Source of the DNA: Leptodactylus fallax
Lineage: Eukaryota > Chordata > Amphibia > Anura > Leptodactylidae
DNA: 64,000 nt
Reading direction: 5' to 3'
Assembly: GCA_947044405.1 (NCBI GenBank)
Contig: CAMRHE010000021.1
Span: 11,082,501 to 11,146,500, forward strand
How positions within the stretch are numbered: the first letter of the stretch is position 1; each line of letters opens with the position of its first letter. Position numbers and translations under genes: made by a program. The notes below the pieces were generated by a model. That model ran no database searches, was not told the DNA's origin, and saw only the letters and a list, made by a program, of their open reading frames with translations. This document shows, piece after piece, positions 1 to 10,726 of this stretch.

Positions 1-150
1 TTCTTCAAGTGCCTCCTTATTGTGCATCTTGAAACAGCCACATTGAGTTTCAGAGAGTCCTGTATTTCAGCTGATGTGTGGCTTTTTCTTTACATCCCGA
101 ACAATTTTCCGGGCAGTTGTGGCCGAAATTTTGGTTGGTCTACCTGACCG
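1..150 (-). pseudogene. Tc1-like transposase, N-terminal fragment, frameshifted
   Basis: Minus-strand translation gives SGRPTKISATTARKIV, an AT-hook-like GRP motif plus the start of the second paired-like helix-turn-helix. It then stops just after KKPHIS. Shifting frame by one base near position 69 restores AEIQDSLKLNVAVSRC and TIRRHLK, the continuation expected for a Tc1 DNA-binding domain. The first helix-turn-helix of a normal Tc1 transposase is missing upstream. The 78-codon open frame that extends to 303 is mostly terminal-repeat sequence and probably not coding. The catalytic domain lies beyond the window. Non-functional. Confidence 0.7.
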
Positions 151-392
151 TGGTTTGGTTTCTGGGCATGTTATCAGGCCAAAATCACCAGGGTATGTGA
201 ACTTTTGACCAGGGTCATTTTGATGTTTTTGGTTGTCATTATGATTTAAAAAGAGAAAACGCAGAAGTTTGACAATAAATGGCTTCAACCAACCACTAAC
301 CATGAGTGGAGAAAAAGTTTTTGTTATAATTCATATTCTCTGATAAAAGGCCAAAAAACCTGCCAGGGTATGTAAACTTTTAAGCACAACTG
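1..392 (-). mobile_element. Tc1-like DNA transposon, 5' end with IR/DR termini (cut by window edge)
   Basis: The right edge ends at 392, followed by TA at 393-394, the expected Tc1 target. Two direct repeats sharing 'ccagggtatg' lie at 188-197 (inner) and 363-372 (outer), 175 bp apart. This resembles the IR/DR layout of Sleeping Beauty-type elements. Read on the minus strand, the segment runs from the terminal repeat into a piece of transposase. The other end lies left of the window. The family is inferred from the terminal sequence and the protein fragment. Confidence 0.8.
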
Positions 393-469
393 TATGCAAA
401 GCTTTTATAGTATATAAAGCACTGTTTACTCTGGCCTATACTCAGGTTTCCTGTGAGAGGGTTTTTAAA

Positions 470-840
470 CTCCAGACTGTTCATAGACTATATACGTCCG
501 GGCGATCCATCTGTTGTTCTGCAAGGATGTACACTTGTACATTCCTGCAGTTTTCAGCAGCTGCCCGATATCGTTCAGCTGCAGAAACGGGGAGCCAGCT
601 GTAACTACAGCCGGAGCTCCCCTATAGAAGGCGGGGAAGATTTATCATCCCTGCCCTCCTGATCGCTGTGTACACAGTGCTCAATGAAAGTGCTGTGTAC
701 ACAGAAGACCCATATCAGCTCTGAAGTCATGGGCAGGAGGCTGTATTCCTCCTGTAACTTGGGCTAAGATATCAGCCCCAGTTACAGGGGAAATCCGCCA
801 TGACCGCTTCTCTGTTTACATAGTGTCATTCAACTCATAG
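470..840. repeat. Dispersed anuran-type repeat, copy A
   Basis: This stretch resembles 41980-42180: both contain 'tatacgtc', 'aaacggggagcc', the 'ggagctccc' palindrome and 'gctgtgtatacac'-like ends. Its second half (735-800) is an inverted match to the 'cccctgtaactggggct' segment at 40920-40985. No coding signal is seen. The class is unknown. Confidence 0.5.
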
Positions 841-934
841 CGGCCATGTAATGTAGCTACAGCCTCATCTTGTACATGTCTACAGTATGTGACAAGGCTG
901 GAATTGCATCACATGGTCACTTTAAACAGACAGC

Positions 935-1558
935 CCCATTTACACACACTATAATGTTCCACAGCAGCCCCTGCACACAGTATTATGCTCCATAGTCGCC
1001 CCTGCACACTGTATTATGCCTCCTTTATGCACTCCTTGCAGCTTTCGGCCCTGTTTAATTGCGCACACACGTCACGTGATCAGGCCGGCGACGCGACCTG
1101 ATGACGTCACCAATGGCCCCAAGCCTGCTCGGAGTAACATCGGGTCGCAGGCAAGGTGAGTAGCATTGGTTTTATGTTCCCTCACCTCCCCTGGGCCTCC
1201 GATTATTATACTCTGGGGTCTGAAATGTCTTACCGATGCCCACGGCTGCTCACAGCGGCATCCATTTCCCTTTCTGCGTCCCATAGCAGAAGGGGAAGCG
1301 GAGGCGGCCACGAGCAGACGAGGGGTAGGTAAATAAATAGGCCGTTACCTGCTGGGGATACTCCAGCAGGTTACGGTCTATTTATATGTAAAAAAAAAAG
1401 TTATCCTTCTACCTGCAATCCTATGATGGAGACGCCGCCGCCTTCTCTTCTTGTCCACGACGTCTGTGTCTCAGCGTAGGCGGCGCGATGATGTCATTGT
1501 ATCGACGCCTGCGCTGAGATGCAACGTTTCGTAAACCAGCCCAGGACAGGCCCCGCTC

Positions 1559-1597
<39 letters not shown>

Positions 1598-1715
1598 CGG
1601 CCTGTCCTGGACTGGTTTATATTGAATAGTAAAAATGCCGCCCCCCAGACGGTGACGGACAGTGCCGCCTGAGGCAGCCGCCTCACTTCGTCTCATTAGC
1701 AGTGCGCCCCTGACT
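935..1715. repeat. hAT-like composite repeat with 30-bp minisatellite head
   Basis: It starts with about three degenerate copies of a roughly 30-bp unit ('cacagtattatgcccc'-like). It then contains the 'ggcctccgattattatac' block, which recurs at 9621-10501, 37270-38038 and 52740-53160. A poly-T tract lies at 1561-1593. The terminal repeats of this copy were not resolved. The hAT assignment rests on the related copies that have 8-bp target duplications. Confidence 0.45.
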
Positions 1716-1867
1716 TTAGATTTCAATGACATTGTTGCAAAATCATCTTCTGTTTTCCAAAAGCTGTTTCTGTAAACTAGTTGTGCAGTATTGTATTCTT
1801 TGTGTATTTATTACATTAAAATTCTATTTGAAGTTACATTTTGTATTGTGCAGTTCCTGTACACAGA

Positions 1868-2078
1868 TTAAGGCTGGGTTCACATCTGTTCAGGAGACTC
1901 AGTTGCAGAAACCACCGAAAATCAGCAGAGAGAAAAGTCCTGCATGGGGGTTTTGAAATGGCAGACACCCGACGGACCCCATTATAGTCAATAGGGTCTG
2001 CCCGGTGTCTGCATGTAACCACTGTTTTAGCTGTCTGTGCCTCAATCAGAGAGCCTGGCGCTAGTGTCAACCAAGCAT
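1868..2078. mobile_element. Short non-autonomous element of the 'ggttcacatctg' family
   Basis: The left end 'aaggctgggttcacatctg' and internal blocks 'ccccattatagtc' and 'gtaaccactg' match the copy at 4232-4455. They also match more loosely the palindromic copy at 35048-35406. Non-coding. MITE-like by size and repetition. Confidence 0.5.
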
Positions 2079-2368
2079 AAGTAACAAAAAAATGGAAAAC
2101 CCATCATGGATCCTTCAAATGACAGATGCTGATGAACCCCTTTGACTATAATGAAGTCCATCAGATTTCCATTGTGGTGGTCGTCACTTTTTCTGATAAA
2201 ACAGCGCAGTGTGCTGTGCTATTTTGTCTGGGATTTTTTTATGATCTGTGTGTTGGAGAATCCTAACCTGATTCAGAGGTGAATGTACCCCAAGTTAAAG
2301 TTTATTTATATTTATAAAATGTTTTGCTTTATTTAAAGGTATGCTAAATTTATTCAAAATGTCTCTAA

Positions 2369-2508
2369 GGCTAAGGCCCCACGTTGCGGAAACGCAGCTT
2401 CTTTTGTTGCAGATTTTGCTTCGTTTTTTGAGCCAAACTTAGGAGTGGCTACAAAAGGAATGGGCAACCAAAAAAGCTGCATTTCTGCAACGTGGGGCTT
2501 CAGCCTAA
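2369..2508. mobile_element. Palindromic MITE of the 'aaggccccacgttgc' family
   Basis: The left arm 'taaggccccacgttgcgg' is inverted at the right end ('gcaacgtggggcttcagcc'). The element is 140 bp long and related to the copies at 23412-23827 and 17900-18227. Non-coding. Confidence 0.65.
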
Positions 2509-2689
2509 ATCAGATTAGAAATCCTCCACTCTGAATGCCCATCTCTGCCCCTTTCATAGAGGGGGATTAGAAAATAGTGTCTTGGGAATAATCAACCTTT
2601 TAATTGCTCTTATGCAGCGTGCACAAGAGACCTGAAATTTAATCTACTCAGATATTTTTCCAACAAAGTTAGTAAGAAATATACTTCAA

Positions 2690-3509
2690 GTAGCTCTAGG
2701 TTAATGGATATGCCATATACCTTGGGACCTGTAAGGGCAAAATGGTCCGTGAATTACCAGGTCTTTATTCAGATAGCATGGAAATGGAATCAACCATAGA
2801 TCTATTTTTCACCAAATAGAACAAACGGTTCCATCAGGATAGTCCCAAAGCCCTAAATGCCTTTTCCCTTTCCACTCCTTCCAAAACTATTGAAGAAGGT
2901 CTTGGACAATTAATCATCTGTGATCCTAATGTATCTTTTTTGGGCCAAGAGGACATCCGTCTCAAATTTACAGCAAGTTTTTCCTGTCCTTTTTTGGAAT
3001 CCAGGCCTTTCCATTTATACGTCTTCTGGTCAGCTTGATATAGCTGTAGTGTTAGATTTTTTTATTTTTATTTTTTTAAGCTTTATTTGTAAATATTTCT
3101 GAGAACCAGCAACCTTTTAAAAGACCTAGTATCAGCTGTGTCTTCCCAAATATTATCTGAAAATTCTTGGGTACAGAAATAGACCAAAGCTAACTCCAGG
3201 ACTCATCCACAATTTTGTCCTTAGGTTCCCTTTGGGACATAAAGGAGATTATCATTTATAAAACCTTTAATTGTACCAGTAAAAAAAAAAGTGACATTTG
3301 CTGCAATGGTCACTGTTGAAAAAATATTTTATGAAACAGTCTTTTCCTTGCCCTTTTCAATGACCTCAGTTGAACCCTTGGTTGAAGCTTCCATATGGTC
3401 CTCATCTTTAAAACAGCCTTCCTGTTAACCTTTGCCTATAGAATTGGAGAGATTAGAACCCTTGTCTCTAAACCTCTCTTTTTGACAGTACTAGAAAATA
3501 GAATTATAT
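2690..3509 (+). pseudogene. DIRS-type retroelement relic: RNase H to tyrosine-recombinase region
   Basis: No long frame survives, but joined frames show family landmarks in order. At 2758-2830 QVFIQIAWKWNQP is followed by IDLFF, like the W/IDLFA block downstream of DIRS RNase H. At 2850-3020 there are PKALNAFSL and a run that aligns loosely with the linker of these polyproteins. At 3395-3510 LIFKTAFLLTFAYRIGEI then PLFLTVLENRI resembles the start of the tyrosine-recombinase core, with the first catalytic Arg in RIGE. DIRS elements integrate with this recombinase rather than a DDE integrase. Frameshifts and stops are many, so it is dead. The TTAA element at 3510 abuts its end. The assignment comes from motif order and needs a profile search. 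Confidence 0.5.
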
Positions 3510-3754
3510 TTAAAGGGGTTGACCACTTTCAGACCAATATTGAGACAAAGGTTATTGTTTATATAATATTTTATAAAATTTTCCAGCATACTTTCTGTAT
3601 CAATTCCTCACAGCTTTCTATATCTCTGCTTGCTTTCATTAATTCTGTTCATCAAAAAACATGAGTAATTGATACAGAAAGTATATTGGAAAATTGTAGA
3701 ACTTTTCATTAATATTTTTCTCAATATTGGACTGAAACTGGACAACCCTTTTAA
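3510..3754. mobile_element. TTAA-flanked palindromic MITE (Kolobok-like)
   Basis: It is bounded by TTAA at 3510-3513 and 3751-3754. The left end 'aaaggggttgaccactttc' is mirrored by the right end 'ctgaaactggacaaccctt'. There is also an internal inverted match ('tactttctgtatcaatt' and 'ttgatacagaaagtata'). TTAA targets with these ends suggest a Kolobok- or piggyBac-type source. Non-coding. Confidence 0.65.
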
Positions 3755-4231
3755 TAGGCTTCTGACTGTTCTGTGATGTATTTGTTCATATATATAATTT
3801 TTTTTTTTTTTTTTGGAGCACTGCACTAGAGCATCATTTGGTTGGATTAACGACCCTCCTGCTATAATAGTATGCTGTTATTGGGGGGATAGACTGCAGA
3901 AGCTGCTAATCTGACTAGAGAATGCCCCTCATAACTATCATTTCCTTTTGTGCTAATCCAAATTGGTAATGTGGCCCCGTGTGCCTGATTTTTTTACATC
4001 TAGTTCTGGCTTTGCTGGGACAAGAAGTGCACTACAAAGGTTAACAGAGTATTGCATACATAGGAGTTTCCTAGTATTTTGTAATGCCCTGCTAAATTAT
4101 CCTTTTAAGGACATGTTCTGAAAACACCTTAAAGACCAGGCCCCATTTTTGAAAACTGGCATATGTCACTTTGTGGTAATAACTTTGGGGCACTTTAACT
4201 TACCCGAGTGATATTGAGATTGTACTTCATG

Positions 4232-4455
4232 TAAGGCTAGGTTCACATCTGCACCGGAGTCTTCGTTGGAGTCTCCGCTGTAGAAACCACTGAAAATTGA
4301 TGGACTGAAAAGTCCTGCACAGAGGATTTTTCTCCATCGGTTTCAGTATAAAAACAGCCGACACCTGGCAGGACCCCATTGTAGTCTATGGTGTCCACAG
4401 GTAACCACTGTGTTAGCTGTCCAGCTTTCCATGCGCATGTGTGATCCTAGCCTTA
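4232..4455. mobile_element. Second copy of the 'ggttcacatctg' element
   Basis: The left end 'taaggctaggttcacatc' and right end 'gtgatcctagcctta' are imperfect inverted repeats. The interior matches 1868-2078 ('aaaagtcctgca', 'accccattgtagtc', 'gtaaccactg'). Non-coding. Confidence 0.55.
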
Positions 4456-5368
4456 GTGGTAAACCTTGCACTTTGTAAATGTTTCTAAATTTCCTATTTA
4501 ATAAATTTCAGAATGTGAATTGCTTTGCTTTTCAGACAGTCCTGAGCCCACAGCGCATATTGTCACATGCCATGGGGCCAGAGCACAGCTGGAAGCCTGC
4601 CGCTTCTCTCCTGCAGTGTATTGCATGATTGTTGAGAACCCGGTGCTAATTAATTCTTGATGACCTGATTCTGGGTCAGGGTGTTTGTGTGTAGCAGAGT
4701 AGTGGTAATCTTTGGTCAATGTTTTGCACTTTATTGAATAATTGAAAATTTGCAAAAAAATTACGATTTTCATAATATGAAAAGCTCTGTTTTTCAGACA
4801 GTCATAACACCTAAACTCATTAATAAATACCATCTATCATATATGTTGGCATCATCTTTTAATTGTCCTTGAATTTATTTAGGATGTTAGAAGGCTTACC
4901 AGTCCAATAGCAATTTAACAAATTTACAAGAAAATATCTCAGACCCATTTTTTAGGGACCACTTCAGTTCTGAAGGGGATTTTAAAGACCTATATATTAG
5001 AAGTCACCATAAATTCAGAATGTGGTAGGATTGAAGAAAAACTGTTTGTGTGACTTTCTTACAGGTTTTGTCTTTTATGGTGTGCACTGTGTAGCCAAAA
5101 TGACAAATCACCTGTATTATATGGGTCGGTACGATTCTGGGAATACTAAATTTATATAGTTTTTGTTTTTAACCCCTTAAAAAAAATCCAAATTTTTGCC
5201 CAAAAAAAAGTCACCATATTCTGACACTCGTAACTTTTTTATATTTCAGTGTATGGAGAAATATAATACACATAGGGCATTTTTTTAATTTTTTTTGCAG
5301 GGCCAGATGTACTTTTTAATTCTATCATTTGGGGGGGGAATGTCTATTGTTTTGATTTTGCTTTTTAT

Positions 5369-5370
<2 letters not shown>

Positions 5371-5404
<34 letters not shown>
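5371..5404. repeat. Poly-T tract
   Basis: A run of about 34 T. Similar runs lie at 1561-1593, 20070-20104, 25751-25779 and 35939-35956. They may be relic retroposon tails read on the opposite strand, but no element is attached here. Confidence 0.8.
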
Positions 5405-5405
<1 letters not shown>

Positions 5406-5782
5406 AAGCTTGTCTACTAGACATTTTTCGGATACAAGAATACTTATGTATGTATTTAACAGTTTTTTTTTTGTTTTTTTTGTTTTTTTCTTTGTGTTCT
5501 AAGGGGAGTGGGGGTGATTTGAATTTTTTATTCCGTGTGTAAAATATATATATATTACACACCCACACACCGGCTTTTGTATTACAAGCTGCATAGAGCA
5601 GCCTGAAACACAATGGGCTCTTGGCTTTCATAGCAACTGATTGCCAGTCCCGGATCTCTTTCCAAGCACTGACGACCTACAGAAGAATGCACCTCCACAA
5701 AAATGGCACCTTGCAGGCATTAGCACCGGGTCTTTGCTGTATAATTGAATAACTGCCATATTTAAATACCCTCGATGTTGGG

Positions 5783-5794
5783 ATTAGTTTTCAG
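5783..5794. repeat. Target-site duplication of PLE-1 (left copy)
   Basis: 'attagttttcag' is present here and identically at 8073-8084, exactly flanking the Penelope-like element. Confidence 0.85.
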
Positions 5795-5892
5795 TAGTAT
5801 AATGTTGTACCGTGTTAGCCATTGAAAGTAGTGGAAGAGTGAAGAAATCAGGCTACCTTTTAGAGGCTAACTGAGTATATTTATAAGTAAGC

Positions 5893-5920
5893 TTTCAGGA
5901 GTACTCGCTCCCTTCATCAG
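5893..5920 (-). ncRNA. Hammerhead-like core in PLE-1 3' region (decayed)
   Basis: On the minus strand CUGAUGA (5920-5914) is followed by an imperfect stem-II hairpin (AGGGAG with CUCCU) and GAAA (5896-5893). PLEs are known to carry hammerhead ribozyme motifs. Stem I and the cleavage triplet are not convincing here, so self-cleavage is unlikely. Compare the well-formed copy at 42546-42598. Confidence 0.35.
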
Positions 5921-6135
5921 ACATGGTGTGATACAAGAACTGAAAATTAACAGATTTTTATACACATGGTTTTCAAAGCATTTTAGAGTCCTTAAAAAAA
6001 ATTGCAATCTAAGTAGAGAAGTTATTTACAACAGGTCAAAAAAATAGTCTGGAAACTTGTGGTGCGTGACGGAGGGATCAGTAATTCTTGCTGTTATCTG
6101 TTTGCTATCAGGAGGTGATTTGTGACCCTCACAGG

Positions 6136-8072
6136 TCATACATAGTGTGATTTGAAGCTGGCATGAATATTAAGTCCAAATTGCAGAGTTTGAAATTTTT
6201 GCATAAATTTGTACTCCATTTCTTTTCTTTTCTCCTGTGTCTTAAAATGTCCCATTAAAACCACAACCCGCAAATCTTCAATAGAGTGGTTTTCTCCGGA
6301 GAAATGTGCGGCCACTGGGAGATCTGTTCTGCTGTTGTTAATGGTGGATCTGTGAGTGTTCATTCGTTGACTGAGTCTCTGCCCTGTTTCCCCCACATAG
6401 AGGCCTGTGGTGGGACATTGCACACACATTATGAGGTACACCACATTGGAAGACCTGCAGGAAAATGTCCCCCTAATTCTGTGCACCTGTTGTGACTGTG
6501 GGATAGGTACACTGTCAGCGGTGTGGATGTGCTTGCAGGTCATGCACCTTTTATGTAGGCAAGGTGAGGTGCCATTTTCAGTTGGGGCCTTCAGGGCACT
6601 CCGGACGATAATGCGCCTCAGGTTTGGTGGTTGTCGAAAGGAGAGGAGAGGGGGGACTGGAAATATGTCCTTGAGTCTGTTGTCCCTATGTAGTACAGGT
6701 TGGAGCTCCTTGGCAATCCTTCGTAGGATCTCCAGCTGTGGGTTGTAGGTGACAACTAGGGGCACTCGGGCTTCTTTCTGGGTCTCTCTATATGTGAGCA
6801 GACTGTCTCTGTTAATGGCTGATGCTTTGTTTAATTGGTTGTCTGTCACTTTTGGTTTGTATCCCAATCTGAGAAATTTCATCCTCAGATCCAGGAGGTG
6901 CTTGTCCAGGTCTGTTTTGTCGGCGCAAATAACGATTGTATCGTATAGCCTGGCTGTAGATTATAGATTGTCTTGTGTGCTTGGGGTGGAAGCTGTCGTT
7001 TCTCAGGTAGGCCGTTCTGTCTGTGGGTTTGTGGTATATTGATGTGAGTAGCCGGTGGTCTTTAATGTATATTGTGGTATCCAGAAAGTGAATTTCACTC
7101 CCTGAATAGCTAAGTTTAAGGTTGATGGTCGGGTGAAAGTCATTGAAGTCATTATGGAATTGAAGTAGGGCCTCCTCACCTGCAGTCCAGATGACAAGGA
7201 TATCATCGATATAACGAAGGTAAATCATAGGTTTGGTGGTGCATGTTGATAAATATGTTCCTTCCATTTCTGCCATAAAGAGATTTGCATATTGGGGTGC
7301 ACATCTGGTCCCCATTGAAGTTCCCATTCGCTGTAGATATAGATCCTCTCCAAAGGTAAAATGGTTGTGGCTAAGGATGAATTGTATGAGCTGCTTTACT
7401 GGTTCTGTTGGGAGGTTTTGTTTTGCCAGGTGTACCCGACATGCTGCAACTCCATCCTTGTGGGGAATGTTGGTATACAGGGATTCCACATCCATGGTGG
7501 CCAAAATGGTACCCTCAGGTAGTGGGCCCAGGGCTTTCAGTTTGTTAAGAAGGTCAATGGTGTCCTGGATATAGCTTGGAGTATCCCTGACAAGGGGTTT
7601 TAGGAGATTTTCCACCCAACCTGAGATGTTTTCTGTCAGTGTCCCAATGCCAGAAATGATAGGCCTCCCAGGGTTGCCATCTTTGTGTATCTTTGGGAGC
7701 ATATAGAAGCAGCCCGGCCTGGGATCTTGGGGGATAAGTCCTTTTACCTGATTCTGGATCTGGACTGGAAAATCCTTGATCATACTCTTTTAGTTCTTTC
7801 ATATAGGCCTCTGTGGGATCACTTCCAAGTTTGGAGTAATGGATGGGATTTGACAGTTGCCTGTTTGCTTCCTGGATATAGTCTGAGGTGTTCATTATGA
7901 CTATTGCGCCCCCTTTGTCAGCTGGTTTTATTATTATATCCTGATTTTCTTTCAGTGATGTAATAGCCTTCTGTTCCTGCAGGGTTAGGTTATGCACCTG
8001 TTTCTTTTGTTTCTCCAGGATTTCTGATTTTACTTTGCTTCTGAAACAGTCAATATATTTATCCAGTGCTGC
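6136..8072 (-). pseudogene. PLE-1 reverse transcriptase with GIY-YIG endonuclease, two frameshifts
   Basis: In three minus-strand frames: (1) 8072-7783 carries AALDKYIDCF then IIIKPADKGGAIVI, the PLE RT entry motif. (2) 7783-6933 carries YMLPKIHKDGNPGRPI, ATMDVESLYTNIP, GTSMGTRCAPQYANLF and the catalytic YIDDILVIW (about 7202-7213). (3) 6930-6136 carries DLRMKFLRLGYKPK, a Cys-rich SPCLHKRCMTCKHIH segment, and the nuclease core VVYLIMCVQC then LYVGETGQRLSQRM (GIY and YIG blocks). Frame changes fall near 7770 and, by one extra base, near 6931. The stop is at 6136. Apart from these indels the frames are open over about 640 codons, so decay is recent. Subfamily (Neptune- or Poseidon-like) not decided. 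Confidence 0.9.
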
Positions 8073-8084
8073 ATTAGTTTTCAG
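8073..8084. repeat. Target-site duplication of PLE-1 (right copy)
   Basis: 'attagttttcag', identical to 5783-5794. The sequence to its right belongs to the degenerate repeat array into which PLE-1 inserted. Confidence 0.85.
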
Positions 8085-9480
8085 CTACCATGTCTCATTT
8101 GCAGAACCCCTAATGTTTCAGGACAAAAGAACCCCCCCCCTCAAAAGTGACCCCATTTTGTGAATTACACCCCTTAAGGAATTTATCATGGGTATAGAGA
8201 ACATTGTGACCCCACAGCTGTTTCACAGATTTTAATAACAATGGGAAATGATGATAAACTGCTCTACAAATACATGGTGGGGCTCGGACTAGAAAAAGCG
8301 CTATTTATCTTTTGGAAGGCAGATTTTTCTAGAATAGTTTCCAGCTGCAATGTCTTATTTGCAAAGCTCCAAAAGTGACCCCATTTTGGAAACTACACTC
8401 CTTAAGGAATTTATCAAGGGGTATAAACAGCATTTTGACTCCACATCTGTTCGCATATTTTTTTCCCCCAATATAATGTCCCTTTTAGACCTAAATTTTT
8501 CATTTTTAGAATGGGTTAAAGGAGAAAATGCGCTCCACAATTTCATACACAATTTCTCCTGAGTAAAGAAATGTACAACATGCTGATGAAAACTGCTATT
8601 TGTGCACATAGCATGGCACCGAAGGTGAGGGGTGCCTTTAGGCTTTTGGAGGGCAGAATCATTTTCAGGTGCCATGACACATTTGCAAAGTGTGCCCATG
8701 CAGTGGAAAGTACCAAGAAATGAACTCATTTTGAAAACTGCATCCCTCAAAATATTTATCAAAGGATATAGTTATCCCTTTGAGCCCAAAAATGAATGTG
8801 CAAAGTGAAAATTGAAATTTTTAAAGAAATATTTAATTGACCTATATGTGTCATCAGAGACACACACTCCTAAAAATTTTAAGTGAGTAATCCTGGATAC
8901 AAAGTTGTATATGTGGACATAAACTGCCATTTGGGCACAAAGCAAGGCACAGAAAGGAAGGAGCACCTTGCTTTGGGGTTTTGGGGTGTAGATTTAGAAG
9001 GACTGGTTTATGGACACCATGTTGCTGTTACAGAGCCCTGGAGCTGCCAGTAAAGTGGAATTGCCCAAGAAATGACCCCATTTTGTAAACTAGTTTATCA
9101 AGGGAAATAGCAAGCATTTTTTAATCCTAGTGTTGCATTAATTTATTTTCCAGAAAAGTTAATTGCATTTTTTCCAGAGATGCATCATTTCAGTGCAATA
9201 TGTTGCACCTACCTTATATCAGCAGATAAATCTGTTAACAGGTTATCCTGGGTAAAACAGCATTTGGAGTGTTCATCTGATAGAAGCTGGGCATAACATA
9301 TTGCACACTGAAATGATTTATCTGGAAAATTGCTATTTTCACTTTCCTCCATCAGCTGCACATTTTCTGAAAAATTAATAACAAAACACGTGGGAGTAAA
9401 AATGCTCATAGCACCTCAGCTAAAGTCCTTGATGGGTGCCGTTTCCAAAATACATATCAGGGGATTCCACTTTATTGGCA
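8085..9480. repeat. Degenerate tandem-like repeat array
   Basis: The block 'aagtgaccccattttg..aactacaccccttaaggaatttatca' recurs with drift near 8147, 8372, 8716 and 9073. A second block ('ttttcaggtgccatgacacatttgcaaag'-like) recurs near 8082, 8338 and 8668. Spacing is irregular at about 225-360 bp. No coding frame is credible. The open frames here are repeat by-products. Confidence 0.55.
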
Positions 9481-9620
9481 TTTCAGCTGCTCTGTAAAAA
9501 TGGTATGATGTCTACAAAAAAAACAGTGTAAAACTGTTCCAAAATACAAATAACTTTGGGCACAGAAGAGAAGCAAACAGTAGTTTATACCAACATATGA
9601 CATTAAGTGGAGAATCCCAG

Positions 9621-10501
9621 CAGTGACATAACTAGCAAAGACTGGGCCCCATAGCAAACTTTTGACTTTTTGGGGCATAGTGCCCCATTTTTTGGCCCCC
9701 ACACAATATAACACCCCATATACACACTATAATGTCCCGTAGTGGCTCCTCCACACAGTATAATGTTCCTTAGTGGTCCCTGCACATAGTATAATATTCC
9801 ATAGCAGCTTCCATACAACATTATGTTCCATCATGGGCCCAAAGGTGTTCATTGCAAATATTGCAAAAACTTTGCGTTCTGCAGAACCCAAAATGTTTGT
9901 GGTACAACACCCACAAACTAATATTATAAACTGCCGTCTTTTCAGACCTCAGAGTATAATGATTGGAGGTCCAGGGAAGGTGATAAACATAAAAACCAGT
10001 GGTACTTTACTCTCCTGGGCCATGCCTCGACTCCCTCCTGTTTTCAGTCCTCTTCAAAGACGTCACAGACATCAGTTATATTGAACTGACCCATGTGACT
10101 TCTGTGAGGTCAACATAGAGGCCTGAAAACAGCAGGGAAGTTGGCACCGGAGCCCAGGAGAGATGAGTAACACTGATTTTTATGTTTGTTCACCTTCCCT
10201 GGGCCTCCAATCATTATACTCTAGGGTCTGAAGAGACCCCACAGTGTAATAATAGAAATATTTGGGGTTCGCTCAACAAATACTCTTGCTGCAGGTCTGC
10301 GGCCTTACTTACTGATCCCCACTCCTGCTCACAGCCACCTCTGCTTCCCCTTGTTCACTCCAGGGGGCCCCAGAATAGTGATATGAGATGCATAGGGAAG
10401 CGGAGGCAGCTGTGAGCAGGAATGGGGATCGGTAAGTAATTAGAGCCCGCCTAAGGTTGAGAAACTCTGTGGCAGCCACTACAGCAGTACTTACACCTAT
10501 G
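9621..10501. mobile_element. hAT-like non-autonomous element, copy 2
   Basis: The left end 'cagtgacataactagc' matches the hAT-like end at 37270. The right end 'cttacacctatg' matches the inverted form 'ttacgccactg' with changes. Flanks 'aatcccag' (9613-9620) and 'tatcccag' (10502-10509) are an 8-bp target duplication with one mismatch. The interior has a roughly 31-bp minisatellite (about 9690-9830) and the 'attatactctggggtct' palindrome. Confidence 0.6.
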
Positions 10502-10674
10502 TATCCCAGGTACAACAGTGTCATACATGTGGGCATTTGATCACTTTGTATACCATATTTTGTGAGGCATTCACCATGCAGATTAAATGTTTTAGCTTTA
10601 TTGTACAGATTGTTAGAGATGAGGCGATAACAAATATGCATTTTTTTTTTTTCATTTTACATAATTTTAAATAT

Positions 10675-10676
<2 letters not shown>

Positions 10677-10722
<46 letters not shown>
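10677..10722. repeat. (TG)n microsatellite
   Basis: About 23 uninterrupted TG dinucleotides. Confidence 0.95.

Positions 10723-10726
<4 letters not shown>

Larger units (their letters stand above)
5795..8072 (-). mobile_element. Penelope-like element PLE-1, 5'-truncated
   Basis: This 2278-bp insertion lies between perfect 12-bp direct repeats. On the minus strand it holds a truncated RT frame, then a GIY-YIG endonuclease frame, then a roughly 340-bp 3' region ending near 'atggctaacacggtacaac'. PLEs are retroelements whose reverse transcriptase is related to telomerase and which use a GIY-YIG nuclease instead of APE. The first RT residues are absent and the frame runs straight out of the element at 8072, so 5' truncation occurred at insertion. 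The precise flanks show it inserted as one event. Confidence 0.92.

Noticed and set aside
6749..7574. Plus-strand frames opposite PLE-1
   Set aside because: Antisense shadows of the PLE reverse transcriptase.
9690..9830. Possible CRISPR-like regular repeats
   Set aside because: Units of about 31 bp are degenerate and directly adjacent without unique spacers. They are a minisatellite inside a hAT-like element in a vertebrate genome.
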